A stretch of DNA of 64,000 nt. Origin: Lewinellaceae bacterium (lineage in GTDB: Bacteria > Bacteroidota > Bacteroidia > Chitinophagales > Saprospiraceae). Under the pieces are notes generated by a model. The model had not been told where the DNA came from, made no database searches, and was given only the letters and a program-made list of their open reading frames with translations. A program made the position numbers and the translations under genes. The stretch spans positions 91,217 through 155,216 of the forward strand of contig JADJSY010000012.1 of NCBI GenBank assembly GCA_016711435.1, read 5' to 3'. Of this stretch, positions 8,355-18,952 are shown in pieces; positions within the stretch are counted from its first letter, which is position 1, and each line of letters begins with the position of its first letter.

Positions 8355-9047
8355 CTAAAGGGCCGTATAGGCCTCTTTGTTAAATCCTTTGATGATGAGC
8401 CAGCCAGCCAATACCATTTCGTAAACGGCAATGGGAAGGGCCAGGAAAATAATGGTGGAAGAGAAGTGCGGGATATACCCGAAAATTTCCAGAACGGCTG
8501 CCAGCAAGATCAGGACAGCGCCTGTTATGCCCCAAACGGCTAGTTTTTTGGGTAAAATTTTGGACAGGTAAAATATGCTGGAGTAGATCAATGTATTGAT
8601 GCCAAGCATAAAATGAGGACCCAAAATAAAGGCCCAGATATAAACCTGTTTCAGCAAACCGGCAATACTCTGAACCGACAACTTTGCTTCCGAACTCATG
8701 CTTTGGGCTTCCTTACTCAGCGTCACGATGGTGAGCATGCTGAGTAATCCGATTAAAATAAAGACCACTTCCAGTAGCCTGAACAAACTATAACCGAGTC
8801 CCCAGCTTTCGCTGTAACGCTTCAGGCGAGGATAGAGCATAATGCCCGTGCCAATATTGGAGATGGCCAGCACCAGTTCAAAGAAAGCGCCCAGTGCAAT
8901 TTGTGTGGAGGCCGCATGTGCGCTATCAAGAATATTAGTGCTGTGCAAAACCGGACTGTAGTATTGTACCCCGATGATGGCAGAAGTGGTGGCGGCGATA
9001 AAAAAGACGCCTGTGATTTTTTCGTTTCTTCTGACGGACGTATTCAT
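8355..9047 (-). CDS. DUF4386 family membrane protein
   Basis: A 230-residue polytopic membrane protein with six or more hydrophobic helices. The N-terminal KITGVFFIAATTSAIIGV and the internal GLGYSLFRLLEVVFILIG are characteristic of DUF4386, as is the overall length. Function is unknown. It lies just downstream, on the same strand, of the PAS-LuxR regulator, which might control it, although 165 nt with no recognisable promoter separate them. Confidence 0.8.
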   Translation of the reverse strand: MNTSVRRNEKITGVFFIAATTSAIIGVQYYSPVLHSTNILDSAHAASTQIALGAFFELVLAISNIGTGIMLYPRLKRYSESWGLGYSLFRLLEVVFILIGLLSMLTIVTLSKEAQSMSSEAKLSVQSIAGLLKQVYIWAFILGPHFMLGINTLIYSSIFYLSKILPKKLAVWGITGAVLILLAAVLEIFGYIPHFSSTIIFLALPIAVYEMVLAGWLIIKGFNKEAYTAL

Positions 9048-9212
9048 GTCAATTAGTCTAATTTGAGCAAACAGGTGTCACCTTCCGACGAATGGCACAT
9101 TCCCGGACAGTGTTGTTAGATAAAAAAATGGAGTTGAAAAGCCGCGGAGGCTCTTTGATGACACAAAGGTCAGCCTGATCTAAAAGGTGTACAATACTGA
9201 TTTATCAGTATC

Positions 9213-9983
9213 CTATTCCAGCAGGCCGAATCTTGAAGCAAAATTCACAGCCTCGAAGGAGTTGTTGGCGCCCAGTTTTTCTAAAAACCGTTGCCGGTGC
9301 GTATTCACGGTATGCAGACTAATGGAGAGTTTTGTTGATATTTCCTTACTTAATAAACCTATTTTAACAAGTCTTAAAATTTCGATCTCTCTTTTGGTCA
9401 GTTCAATTTGCGCTTTCTGGGGAACATCCAGGGGAATGAATTGTCCGGTTTTGAAATTTAACAATTGGCTTTTACTGATGACGTCTTCATCCTGATTCGA
9501 GGAGATATCTACTACACCCAGCATGAGCCACAACTGACCTTTTTTATCCAGCTCTACCATTTGATATTGCTCAATGAGTCGGGTGTATTTACCCTGAGCA
9601 TTGAGCATTCTGTATTCACTAACCATTTTATGACTGAGTTTGTCCTCAGGTGAAAAGGCATTGAATATTTTAAAAATGGAAACGCTTAATTTACTTAAAT
9701 TCAAGGCGTCCTCCGGATGAATTCTGTCAATAAAAAAATGCTGCCCGGTTTTTTCATAGTCAGACCGTGCATAACCCAGCAACTGCCCAAAGTTGGAAGA
9801 ATAAAATAACACCTGACGCTTATGAATATCGAATAAACTAAAACCGGAATTGCCAATGCTGGATAAGGTTTTCAGCACGCTGACATGTTTATCTACTAAC
9901 GTATAGTCCAAATCTTTTTCATCGTATTTATATTCCATCAGGAATTTGAAAAAGATATCCAAAACACTGTTTTGTTCCTTCAT
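9213..9983 (-). CDS. PAS-domain LuxR-type transcriptional regulator
   Basis: A 256-residue cytosolic regulator. The middle part (about residues 50-160) looks like a PAS_3-type sensor, with FSLFDIHKRQVLFYSSNF and the signature DRIHPEDAL. The C-terminal 60 residues form a GerE/LuxR helix-turn-helix: LTKREIEILRLVKIGLLSKEIS, then LHTVNTHRQRFLEKLGA. There is no receiver phosphorylation site, so it is not a standard response regulator and may sense a ligand or redox state through the PAS domain. It lies upstream of the DUF4386 gene, a possible target. Confidence 0.85.
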   Translation of the reverse strand: MKEQNSVLDIFFKFLMEYKYDEKDLDYTLVDKHVSVLKTLSSIGNSGFSLFDIHKRQVLFYSSNFGQLLGYARSDYEKTGQHFFIDRIHPEDALNLSKLSVSIFKIFNAFSPEDKLSHKMVSEYRMLNAQGKYTRLIEQYQMVELDKKGQLWLMLGVVDISSNQDEDVISKSQLLNFKTGQFIPLDVPQKAQIELTKREIEILRLVKIGLLSKEISTKLSISLHTVNTHRQRFLEKLGANNSFEAVNFASRFGLLE

Positions 9984-10118
9984 GGGCTTGAAAATTCAGA
10001 AGGCGAAAGATAACCAACGTCCTCCGGTTTTCGATAATTTTTGCCCCCGCACCGACTTTCATTGCATCAGGGTCTCGCCTTTGCCTGGTTTCATCTCACG
10101 TAGTAGACATTCAGGCAA

Positions 10119-10165
10119 GTAAAATAAAAAGGGCGCTGCCCGGCATTTAGCCCAAAGCAGCGCCC
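10119..10165 (-). terminator. Intrinsic terminator of the MoxR-like gene
   Basis: Arms GGGCGCTGC (10131-10139) and GCAGCGCCC (10157-10165) form a 9-bp GC-rich stem. On the minus strand it is followed by a T-rich tract (the complement of 10119-10130). It lies just past the dialect E array that follows the MoxR stop. Confidence 0.75.
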
Positions 10166-10197
10166 CTCTCTCACCTCTCACTTCTCACCTCTCACCT
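10166..10197. repeat. Word array, dialect E (CTCTCAC/TTCTCACC)
   Basis: About four 7-8 nt words of type CTCACCTCTCACTTCTCAC run right up to the stop codon of the MoxR-like gene. Read on that gene's strand, the words are GTGAGAGG/GTGAGAAG and carry TGA stops. Related arrays are at 38290, 41976, 42045, 60567 and 60890. Confidence 0.7.
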
Positions 10198-11686
10198 CTA
10201 ATTAAAAAGGTCCCGCATATCGTCGTCGGTATCATCCTTCAGATTCCCGCTCAGGAAATCCTTGAACACCCACTTCGTTTGTATGAATTCTTTGCTCAGT
10301 ACCTCGAATTCGGCTAATCCGTGCAGGCAGAGTTCCATGTAGGTATACAATTCCGAATCGTCGGCTTTGACCGTTTCTGCCATCTTTTTCAGTCCTGCGA
10401 TGCCGTCGAGTTCGGCCAGGAATTTTTCCACCGGCGTCCGTCATCAGGTCGACTACATTGCCTGCGGAGAACCAGGCTTTGATGGTGCCGTACGGGTCGC
10501 GTTCCTGTCCGCGTTTCAGTTTGACGGGATTGGGGAAGTATTGCAGAAAAACCTTTTTCAGGGCCGTGCCGATAATATTCAGCGCCACGGCGTGCGGGCC
10601 TTCCTGTTCGCCTTCGTACACCATTTCCACTTTGCCGGTCAGGGCCGGGATCACGCCCCAGAAATCAGTGATGCGGGCGGTGGTGGATTTTTCATCGTTC
10701 AGCAGCATCCGCCGTTCGGCAGTGGAATACAGGTTTTCAAAAGCCGAAATAGACAGGCGGGCGCTCACGCCGCTTTTTTTATCGACAAATTCGCTGTCGC
10801 GGGCGGCGAATGCGATTTCTTCAACCAGGTCCTTCAGAACGGCGGGCACTCGTACTTTTTCCTTTTGTTCCGGACCGACGCGCGCTTCCTGTTCCGTGAT
10901 CTTGCGTCCGATCTCGATGGAAGTAGGGTAGTGCGTGGTGATCTGGCTTTCGATGCGGTCTTTCAGCGGCGTGATGATGCTGCCGCGGTTGGTATAATCT
11001 TCCGGGTTGGCGGTGAATACAAACTCCACATCCAAGGGCAGGCGGAGTTTAAAACCACGAATCTGCATATCGCCTTCCTGCAGCACATTGAACAGCGATA
11101 CCTGGATACGCGCCTGCAGGTCGGGTAATTCATTGATGACGAACAGGCAGCGGTGCGAACGCGGGATGAGTCCGAAGTGGATCACCCGTTCGTCGGAGTA
11201 GGGAAGGCGCAGGTTGGCGGCCTTGATGGGGTCGACATCGCCCACCAGGTCGGCGATGCTCACATCGGGCGTCGCCAGTTTTTCCACGTAGCGTTCGTCG
11301 CGGTGCATCCAGTCAATCGGCGTGTCGTCGCCTTTTTCTGCAATCAGGTCCTTGGCCCAGCGGCTGATAGGCGCCAGCGGGTCGTCATTGAGTTCGCTGC
11401 CTTCCACGACGGGAATATATTCGTCGAGCAGGTGTACCAGCATCCGTGCAATGCGGGTTTTGGCTTGTCCGCGCAGACCCAGTAATAATATATTGTGTCG
11501 GCTCAGAATAGCGCGTTCTACATCGGGTAACACGGTGTCATCGAATCCGTATATGCCGGGAAATACAATTTCCTTGTTTCGGATTTTAGCGATCAGGTTG
11601 GCGCGGAGTTCATCTTTGACAGAGCGGGGCTGGTAGCCGCTCTTTTTCAAAGCGCCTAATGTGCGGAGTTGAGTATCGACTTTCAT
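10198..11686 (-). CDS. MoxR-like AAA+ ATPase (magnesium chelatase-like); one frameshift
   Basis: A roughly 495-residue cytosolic ATPase. The Walker A loop GLRGQAKT is at residues 70-77. A Walker B-type FVINELPDL and a sensor segment FTANPEDYTNRGS follow, with the MoxR/chelatase-like LFNVLQEGDMQIRG before it. Such ATPases usually remodel or load metal into a VWA-domain partner, but no VWA gene is adjacent. The ATG at 11686 is preferred; the upstream extension to 11785 only translates repeat words. Around 10440 the frame breaks, and the C-terminal 77 residues (ending DDTDDDMRDLFN) continue in another frame. This is read as a single-base sequence error. Confidence 0.85.
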
Positions 11687-11718
11687 GGGCGTTGAAACAG
11701 GTTGAGTGGCGTTTTGTT

Positions 11719-11823
<105 letters not shown>

Positions 11824-11837
11824 CTTTTTCCCCACCA

Positions 11838-11868
11838 TTTGGAAACGTGCTTTCCTTATCTACCTTTG
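11838..11868 (+). promoter_or_regulatory. Distal act operon promoter (P2)
   Basis: TTTG at 11838-11841 and TACCTTTG at 11861-11868 are separated by exactly 19 nt, a full match to the Bacteroidota sigma-A consensus TTTG-N19-TANNTTTG. It lies about 205 nt upstream of the actA start codon. Confidence 0.75.
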
Positions 11869-11945
11869 CGCGCTGTCATGAACAGGTCATTTCATGGGCA
11901 AAGAGTTTAGAGTTCATCTAAATAAATTGCTTTCTTAACACATTG

Positions 11946-11976
11946 TTTGGTGAAAATTCGCGTGTTGATACCTTTG
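11946..11976 (+). promoter_or_regulatory. Proximal act operon promoter (P1)
   Basis: TTTG at 11946-11949 and TACCTTTG at 11969-11976, again with exactly 19 nt between them. This second full consensus match lies about 97 nt before the actA ATG, leaving a long 5' leader. It presumably drives the respiratory operon. Confidence 0.8.
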
Positions 11977-12072
11977 CGCTGACAAATTGCTGACGAAAGG
12001 CTTGTCAATCCGAAAGTAACCGAAAAATTGGGCCAGTTTGCCCACCATTGAGCAAATCAACTTTACACAGAT

Positions 12073-13470
12073 ATGATGCTTAAACGCATTTGTTGGGTTT
12101 TTACAATCTTGTTCGCCACTGCGCTTACCATGCAAGCGCAACCGACCAAAGAAGCCGGCAAGGAACTTTTTGTTGCCAACTGCGCCTCCTGCCATAACAA
12201 AAATATGAAGGACAATCTTACCGGCCCCGCCCTCGGCGGTACGGAAGAGCGTTGGGCGGCTTACCCGCGCAAAGACCTTTACTCCTGGATTCGCAATTCA
12301 CAGGCTATGATTGCCGCAGGCCATCCGCGTGCAACCGAATTGTGGGCCAAGTGGAAGCCCACTGCCATGAACAACTTTCCTGGCCTGACGGATGAGCAGA
12401 TGGAGAGTCTGATTTTGCATATCAACGATGTGTACATCAATGGCACCGGCGGCCCCAAGCCACCGACAAATGATGTAGCAACTGATAAAGAATCCGCCGG
12501 ATTGCCCTGGATGTTTATCGGTTTTGCTGCCATCCTTGCGCTGCTCGCTTTCGCGCTGATGCGCATTGTCAACAACCTGTACAACGTAACGCGTGTACAG
12601 TCCGGCCAGGCGCCGATCAACAAAACCGTGACACAGATACTGAGCACCAAAGGCGCTGTAGCGTTTCTTGTATTTGCGCTGGTTCTTGTTTTCGGCCATA
12701 AAATGGTGGACAACGCCACTCAGATGGGGCGCCGCAAGAATTACGAACCCGATCAGCCGGTTGCTTTCAGCCATAAATTGCACGCAGGTACGCATAAAAT
12801 CGACTGTCAATATTGCCACGATTCGGCCCGCCGTTCCAAACACTCCTCCATTCCGGGTACCAACACCTGTATGAACTGCCACACGGCGGTAAAAAAAGGC
12901 AGCATTAGCGGCACGAAAGAAATCACCAAAATATTTGCTTCCATCGGCTTCGACCCCATCGCGGGCAAGTATATCGATGACTACGAAAACTGGAGCGAAA
13001 AACAGATCGAAGAGCTGTATAAAAAATGGATCGGCCAGGAATACATGTCCGAGAAATCACTGACGGCGATGGATGAAAGCGGTCGCAGCGAAGTGGAAGT
13101 GCAGTGGGAAGGCATTGTAAAGGCGCTGAAAAACGACTCCAATGGTAAAATTCACGGGCCGATTGAATGGACGCGTATCCACAATCTTCCCGATCACGCG
13201 TATTTCAACCACTCCCAGCACGTGGCTGTCGGCCAGATCGCCTGTCAGAAATGTCACGGTCCGGTAGAGACCATGGAAGTGGTGTACCAGTATTCCAGCC
13301 TTGGCATGGGCTGGTGTATCAATTGCCACCGCGAAACGGAAGTGAAGTTTAAAGACAATGACTATTACAAACAATACGAGCGCTACCACACAGAATTGGA
13401 CAACGGCAAGCGCGAGAAAGTAACCGTAGAAGAAATTGGCGGTCTGGAATGCCAGAAATGCCACTATTAA
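12073..13470 (+). CDS. actA: Alternative complex III subunit ActA with N-terminal mono-heme cytochrome domain
   Basis: A 465-residue exported, membrane-anchored multiheme cytochrome. A signal peptide (about residues 1-23) precedes a class I cytochrome c domain with CASCH at 37-41. A transmembrane helix follows near residues 150-170 (WMFIGFAAILALLAFAL) and another near 200-215. The C-terminal ActA domain carries five more CXXCH motifs: CQYCH, CMNCH, CQKCH, CINCH and a terminal CQKCH. It passes electrons within the quinol:cytochrome c oxidoreductase. It is the first gene of the act-cox operon, behind two tandem promoters, and is intact. The six-heme count is read directly from the sequence. Confidence 0.93.
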   Translation: MMLKRICWVFTILFATALTMQAQPTKEAGKELFVANCASCHNKNMKDNLTGPALGGTEERWAAYPRKDLYSWIRNSQAMIAAGHPRATELWAKWKPTAMNNFPGLTDEQMESLILHINDVYINGTGGPKPPTNDVATDKESAGLPWMFIGFAAILALLAFALMRIVNNLYNVTRVQSGQAPINKTVTQILSTKGAVAFLVFALVLVFGHKMVDNATQMGRRKNYEPDQPVAFSHKLHAGTHKIDCQYCHDSARRSKHSSIPGTNTCMNCHTAVKKGSISGTKEITKIFASIGFDPIAGKYIDDYENWSEKQIEELYKKWIGQEYMSEKSLTAMDESGRSEVEVQWEGIVKALKNDSNGKIHGPIEWTRIHNLPDHAYFNHSQHVAVGQIACQKCHGPVETMEVVYQYSSLGMGWCINCHRETEVKFKDNDYYKQYERYHTELDNGKREKVTVEEIGGLECQKCHY

Positions 13471-13617
<147 letters not shown>

Positions 13618-13623
13618 CAATAT

Positions 13624-16600
13624 ATGCACCACGATAACGGTATTTGGGTCAGCACCGAAGATTTGATGCGGGAAGAATCCTTCCTGCAATCGGCTGAAAA
13701 AGAGTTTTCCATGGAAAACATAGATCAGACCGATGGGAAATGGGAAACCAATCGCCGCGATTTCCTGAAACTTCTGGGCTTCGGCCTCGGCGCGGCCACC
13801 GTTGCCGCTTCCTGCGAAATTCCGGTCAAAAAAGCCATCCCGTATGTGACCAAACCCGACGCTATTGTGCCGGGTGTGGCGAATTATTTCGCTTCCTCTA
13901 TTGTGAATGGAGGCGATTATTGCGCCGTATTGGTCAAAACCCGCGAAGGCCGCCCGATCAAAATCGAAGGCAACAGCCTGAGCAGCATCACCTGGAGGGG
14001 GTACCAGTGCCCGCGCACAGGCTGCCGTGCTGGGTTTGTACGATACCCGCCGTATCCAGTATGCCGGTAAAGTGAGCGAAGGGCAAGTGGAAAAGATGGA
14101 GTGGCCGGTGCTCGACCGCGATATCAAAGCCAAACTCGCAGCAGGCGGCACCATTCGCCTGATTACCAATACCATTATCAGCCCGACGGCCAAAAAAGCC
14201 CTGGCTGATTTTGTTGCGAAATATCCCAATACACAAGTTATCACGTATGATCCCGTGTCCAGCGCAGCTTTGCTGGAAGCCAACAAGCAGTCTTTCGGCG
14301 CAGCGGTCATTCCTTCCTATAAATTCGATCTGGCAGACGTTATCGTTTCCTTCGGCGCCGATTTCCTCGGCACCTGGATCAGCCCGATCGAATATGCCCG
14401 CGCATATGCCAAAAACCGCAAGGTAACGCCCGGTAAAAAGGCCAAAATGTCGCGCCACTACCAGGTGGAAAGCCATATGTCGCTCACGGGTTCCAATGCG
14501 GATAACCGCGTGCTGATAAAACCCAGCGAACAGGGCGCTGCCATCGTAGCCTTGTACAACGAACTCTCCGGCGGCAGCGGCGGCCCGAAAGTCAACGATA
14601 AAGCAGCGGTTGCCATTAAAAAAATTGCAGCCGACTTGCGCAATGCCACAGGCAAATCACTGGTGGTCACCGGCTCCAACAACGTTCATGGAGCAGGTGA
14701 TCGTCAACAAAATCAACGACCTGCTGGGCAACCTGAACACGACGGTTGATTTCAGCACACCTTCTTACCAGCGCCAGGGCGACGAGCGCGATATGATGCG
14801 CCTGATCGAAGAAATGAACGCCGGCCAGGTGGCAGGTCGCCATCGTTTGGGGCGCCAACCCGGCCTGGGAACTGCCCAATGCCGACGCATTCAAAGACGC
14901 ATTTGCCAAAGTCGGCCCGCGTTTCCTTCAACGGCATCATGGACGAAACCACCAGCTTTGCACCCATTACGCCGCTCCTGCACACCACCTGCTCGAATCC
15001 TGGGGCGATGCCGAACCGAAAGCCGGCCACCTCAGCCTGATCCAACCCACCATTGCTCCGCTCTTCGCTACCCGCCAGGCAGAGCACTCGCTGCTCAAAT
15101 GGGCCGACAACCCCAACCTGAACCGCCAAGACGAACAACCTTATTACCAATACCTGAAATCACACTGGGCGAGCGAGATATTTGGCCGCCAGTCAAAATA
15201 CAACACACCCGCCGCATTCTGGGACATGAGCCTCCACGACGGCGTTTTTGAAATCCTGCACCGCGCACTCCGGTTGCCATGAACGGTATCGTAGACCTGG
15301 ATGGCGTTTCCAAACCATCCGGGCAGCGACTGGAAATTTCCTTCTACGAAACGGTCAACATCGGCGGCGGTCAATACGCGCACAACCCGTGGCTGCAAGA
15401 ATTACCTGATCCCGTTAACCGTACGGTTTGGGGCAACTACCTCAACATTCCGGTAGAATGGGACGGCGTCAACGAGATCAACGGCTGGAAAGGCCTCAAC
15501 GACGGCGACAACGTGGAAGTCGAAATAAACGGCCAGAAACTGACCTGCACCGTTGTGCGCACCTTCGGCCAGGCGCCCGGCACGGTAGCCATCGCCTTGG
15601 GCGGCGGCCGCGAAATGGGCGGCTGCGGCGCTTCGGGCGTCAATGTAAATCCCTGGCTGACAGTAGAAGGCGGCCCTGACCAATATTTGCCAAAGACGTA
15701 AAGGTATCCGACAAAGTAGGCGTGGACAAACACTTCGCCTGCGTGCAGCACCACCACACCATGGGTGTGCAGCAGTGGGCAAAGAAGAGGGCAAAGGATC
15801 AAGTCGACGAAAAAGCCGGCTGGAAAGGTTTCCAGGGTGCGCTCACCGAACGCTCCATCATTTTCCACACCAACCTGAAAGATCTGCCGGAACTGGCCGA
15901 AAAATGGAAGGAATTCCACGAAGAAGCGGAGCACCTCAACGCACAAACCCTTTATCCCAGCACCGGGCGAATTTTCGGAACCGGCCTGAAATGGGGGATG
16001 TACGTGGACATGAATGCCTGCATCGGTTGCGGCGCTTGCCAGGTAGCCTGTGTGAGCGAAAACAACGTTCCGGTGGTGGGCAAAAAAGAAGTGCACCGCC
16101 ACCACGAAATGACCTGGCTGCGCATCGACCGCTACTTCTACGGCGACTTTGAAAACCCGAAAGTGGTTTATCAGCCGATGATGTGCCAGCACTGCGACAA
16201 CGCTCCCTGCGAAAACGTGTGCCCGGTAAACGCCACCAACCACTCGATGGAAGGCATCAACCAAATGGCCTACAACCGCTGCATCGGTACGCGCTACTGC
16301 GCCAACAACTGCCCATACAAAGTCCGCCGCTTCAACTGGCTCGACTATACCACCGCCGACATTTGGCCGGCAAACGAAGAGCGCATTTTCCACCTGGAAG
16401 GCGACGACAAACCATTCTACGCCGACAACCTGGTGCGGATGGTACTGAACCCGGATGTGACGGTCCGCTCGCGCGGTGTCATTGAAAAATGCACCTTCTG
16501 CATCCAGCGCATTCAGGAAGGCAAACTGACGGCCAAACGCGAAGGCCGCGCTGTGATGGACAATGACGTGCGCTCGGCCTGCCAAACGGCCTGCCCGACC

Positions 16601-16765
16601 GGCGCGATTATTTTCGGCAATTTGAACAACCCGGACAGCGAAGTGACCAAAGCCAGCCAGCGGGCCGGCGCCTTGGCCTACAAAGTGCTGGAAGAAATCA
16701 ACGTGCGCCCGGCGGTGAATTACTCCGCCAAAGTCATCAACAGCAACGAAGAACTTTATTCTTAA
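13624..16765 (+). CDS. actB: Alternative complex III subunit ActB (molybdopterin-type plus FeS domains); multiple frameshifts
   Basis: Reconstructed as a ~1045-residue periplasmic iron-sulfur subunit. A Tat motif NRRDFLK (residues 43-49) is followed by a molybdopterin-oxidoreductase-like domain and a C-terminal ferredoxin-like domain. The latter has CIGCGACQVAC, CQHCDNAPCENVC, CIGTRYCANNCPY and a CTFC...C...CPTGAI block. At least six indels break the frame, near 13994, 14690, 14836, 14950, 15260 and 15687; conserved sequence resumes each time in another frame. At 14690 an extra G splits NNVH from EQVIVNKIND. At 15687 one T is missing from a T run, creating a false stop. I read these as consensus errors in an intact gene. 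Confidence 0.88.
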
Positions 16766-16840
16766 TGATAAATGATGATTGATGAATGATGAATAAGGTT
16801 TTATGACGGCAAAATATTCATCATTCATCATTCATCATTA
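16766..16840. repeat. Intercistronic palindrome actB-actC, dialect B
   Basis: The left arm 16766-16795 (TGATAAATGATGATTGATGA words) begins directly after the actB stop. The right arm 16815-16840 is its reverse complement. The loop is only 19 nt, so the stem should be very stable. The actC ATG follows 13 nt later. Confidence 0.87.
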
Positions 16841-16853
16841 ATAATCAAAAATT

Positions 16854-18287
16854 ATGTCTCAGCCAGTAGCGCCCGTTCGGCACGTATTGATTGAAGGCAA
16901 CAAATCCTACCACAACATTACGGAGGATTTGTGTGTACCCACCGAAAAAGGCCCTCGCGGGAGTGGATCATCGCTTTTGCGCTGGCATCGGCTTTCCTCG
17001 GGCTGTATGTTTTCGCCATCGCCTGGACGGTATGGAAGGGCATCGGCGAATGGGGCCCGAACCGCACCATCAACTGGGCGTGGGACATCACCAACTTCGT
17101 TTGGTGGATCGGTATCGGTCACGCCGGGACGCTAATCTCGGCCATCTTGCTGCTGTTCCGCCAGCGCTGGCGGACGGGGTTAACCGCGCGGCGGAAGCCA
17201 TGACGATCTTCGCAGTGATTTGTGCCGGACAATTCCCGATTTTCCACATGGGACGTGTCTGGCTGGCATTCTTTATCTTCCCCTTCCCCAATACGCGCGG
17301 TCCGTTGTGGGTGAATTTCAACTCTCCGCTGCTGTGGGACGTATTTGCCATCTCGACCTACTTCTCGGTATCGCTCTTGTTCTGGTACACCGGTCTGGTG
17401 CCCGACCTCGCAACGGTCCGCGACCGCGCTCCGGGCTTCCGCCGCAAGATGTACGAGATTTTCTCGTTTGGCTGGACGGGCAGCGCCAAGCACTGGCAAC
17501 GCCACGAAGCGCTTTCGCTGGTATTGGCCGGTCTTTCTACACCGCTGGTACTTTCGGTACACACCATCGTATCCTTCGACTTTGCCACTTCGGTTATTCC
17601 CGGCTGGCACACCACCATCTTCCCGCCTTACTTTGTTGCAGGAGCAATTTTCTCCGGATTCGCCATGGTACAAACCCTGATGGTGATCACCCGGAAAGTG
17701 CTCAAACTGGAAGAATATATCACGATCAACCACATCGAATCCATGAACAAGGTGATCGTACTCACGGGCACGATCGTAGGGGTGGCTTACCTCACAGAGT
17801 TGTTCATCGCTTGGTACTCTGGCTACATCTACGAGCAGTTCGCATTCTACAACCGTGTGTTCGGCATCTACTGGTGGTCGTATTTCGGCATGATGTTCTG
17901 CAACGTGGTGGCCCCCCAGGTGTTCTGGTCGCGCAAAATCCGCCGCAGCATCTGGTGGACTTTCTTCCTCTCCATCGTGATCAACGTGGGGATGTGGTTC
18001 GAGCGCTTCGTGATCATCGCCACCACGCTGGCCCGCGACTTCTTACCCTCTTCCTGGAGTTATTACCGCCCGACCTGGGTGGAAATATGCATCTTTCCGG
18101 GCACCATCGGCCTGTTCTTCTCCTGCTACCTGATTTTCACCAAGGTTGCGCCGGTAGTGGCCATTGCCGAGGTAAGGCCATCCTGAAAGTAGCAGGCGAC
18201 CAATACATCGGCCCGAATGCCAAACTGGCACACGCATCGCATGGCGCGCCGCGAAAAGAAACAAAGAACACTAAAATTGGGAAATAA
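16854..18287 (+). CDS. actC: Alternative complex III subunit ActC (NrfD-like quinol-binding membrane subunit); frameshifts
   Basis: Reconstructed at about 477 residues: an NrfD/PsrC-like protein with around ten transmembrane helices that oxidises menaquinol in the complex. Recognisable stretches are RTINWAWDITNFVWWIGIGH, FPIFHMGRVW, SVHTIVSFDFA, IPGWHTTIFPPYF and the INHIESMNKVI loop. Three single-base losses break the frame: near 16954 (after EKGP), near 17177 in a G run (RWRTG/VNRAAEA) and near 18175 in an A run. The last makes a premature stop at 18186; the true C-terminus, ending NTKIGK, runs to 18287. It follows actB across a hairpin. Confidence 0.9.
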
Positions 18288-18369
18288 ATCAGTCAAATAA
18301 TTGTTTTTCAAAAATGGTGAACAATACCAACTAAAAATAATTTATCATTCTAATTCATCACTCTGAATA

Positions 18370-18898
18370 ATGGCTACTGAAAGTAAAAAAGTCCTCTACG
18401 GCCTTTACAACGACGAAGAAGATCTGAAAGGCGCGGTCAAAACGGCGCAAGCGCCACCTGGATATCATGGATGTCTTTACGCCCTTCCCGGTCCACGGCC
18501 TGGATCCGATCCTTGGGCTTGAAAGAAAGCCGCCTGCACTTCCTCGGCTTTATTTACGGTGCCATCGGCGCCACGTTCGGGTTCCTGGCCATGACCTGGA
18601 TATTTACCCGCGACTGGCCGATCGTGTTCGGTGGCAAGCCATTCTGGTCGGTACCGGCCTTCATTCCGATCACATTCGAGATGACGGTCTTGTTTGCTGC
18701 CTGGGGCATGACCATTACCTTCTACACCATTTGCGGCATGTGGCCGGGTGTAAAAGCGAAAACGCTCGATAACCGTATCACGGACGATAAATTCTGCCTG
18801 GCATTCGATGTAACGGATGCTACGGAAAGCGATGTGGACAACCTGAAGGCTTTTTCACACAAAGCCAGGCTGCGGAAGTCAATGTGAAAACGATGTAA
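18370..18898 (+). CDS. actD: Alternative complex III subunit ActD (DUF3341); frameshifts
   Basis: Reconstructed at about 176 residues. The N-terminus MATESKKVLYGLYNDEEDL is followed by DVFTPFPVHGLDPILGL, the DUF3341 signature. Two transmembrane helices follow (FLGFIYGAIGATFGFLAMTW and TFEMTVLFAAWGMTITFY), then a soluble tail (RITDDKFCLAFDV). Indels lie near 18450, 18515 and 18855. The start at 18370 is not an open long frame because of the first indel, but its peptide is clearly ActD. ActD is a small integral subunit of the complex. It lies between actC and actE as in other Bacteroidota. Confidence 0.85.
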
Positions 18899-18952
18899 GG
18901 ACAACCTCACAACCACAAACAATATTTCAACGAATCAACAATTAGATAATCA

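Noticed and set aside
13624..16765. Programmed ribosomal frameshifting in actB
   Set aside because: Six or more shifts of both signs at ordinary sequences, and similar breaks in many unrelated genes, fit sequence errors better than recoding.
15437..16831. A 464-codon minus-strand open frame over actB
   Set aside because: It mirrors the ActB ferredoxin region, whose Cys clusters are conserved on the plus strand. The His/Val/Phe-rich composition is typical of a shadow frame in a GC-biased gene.
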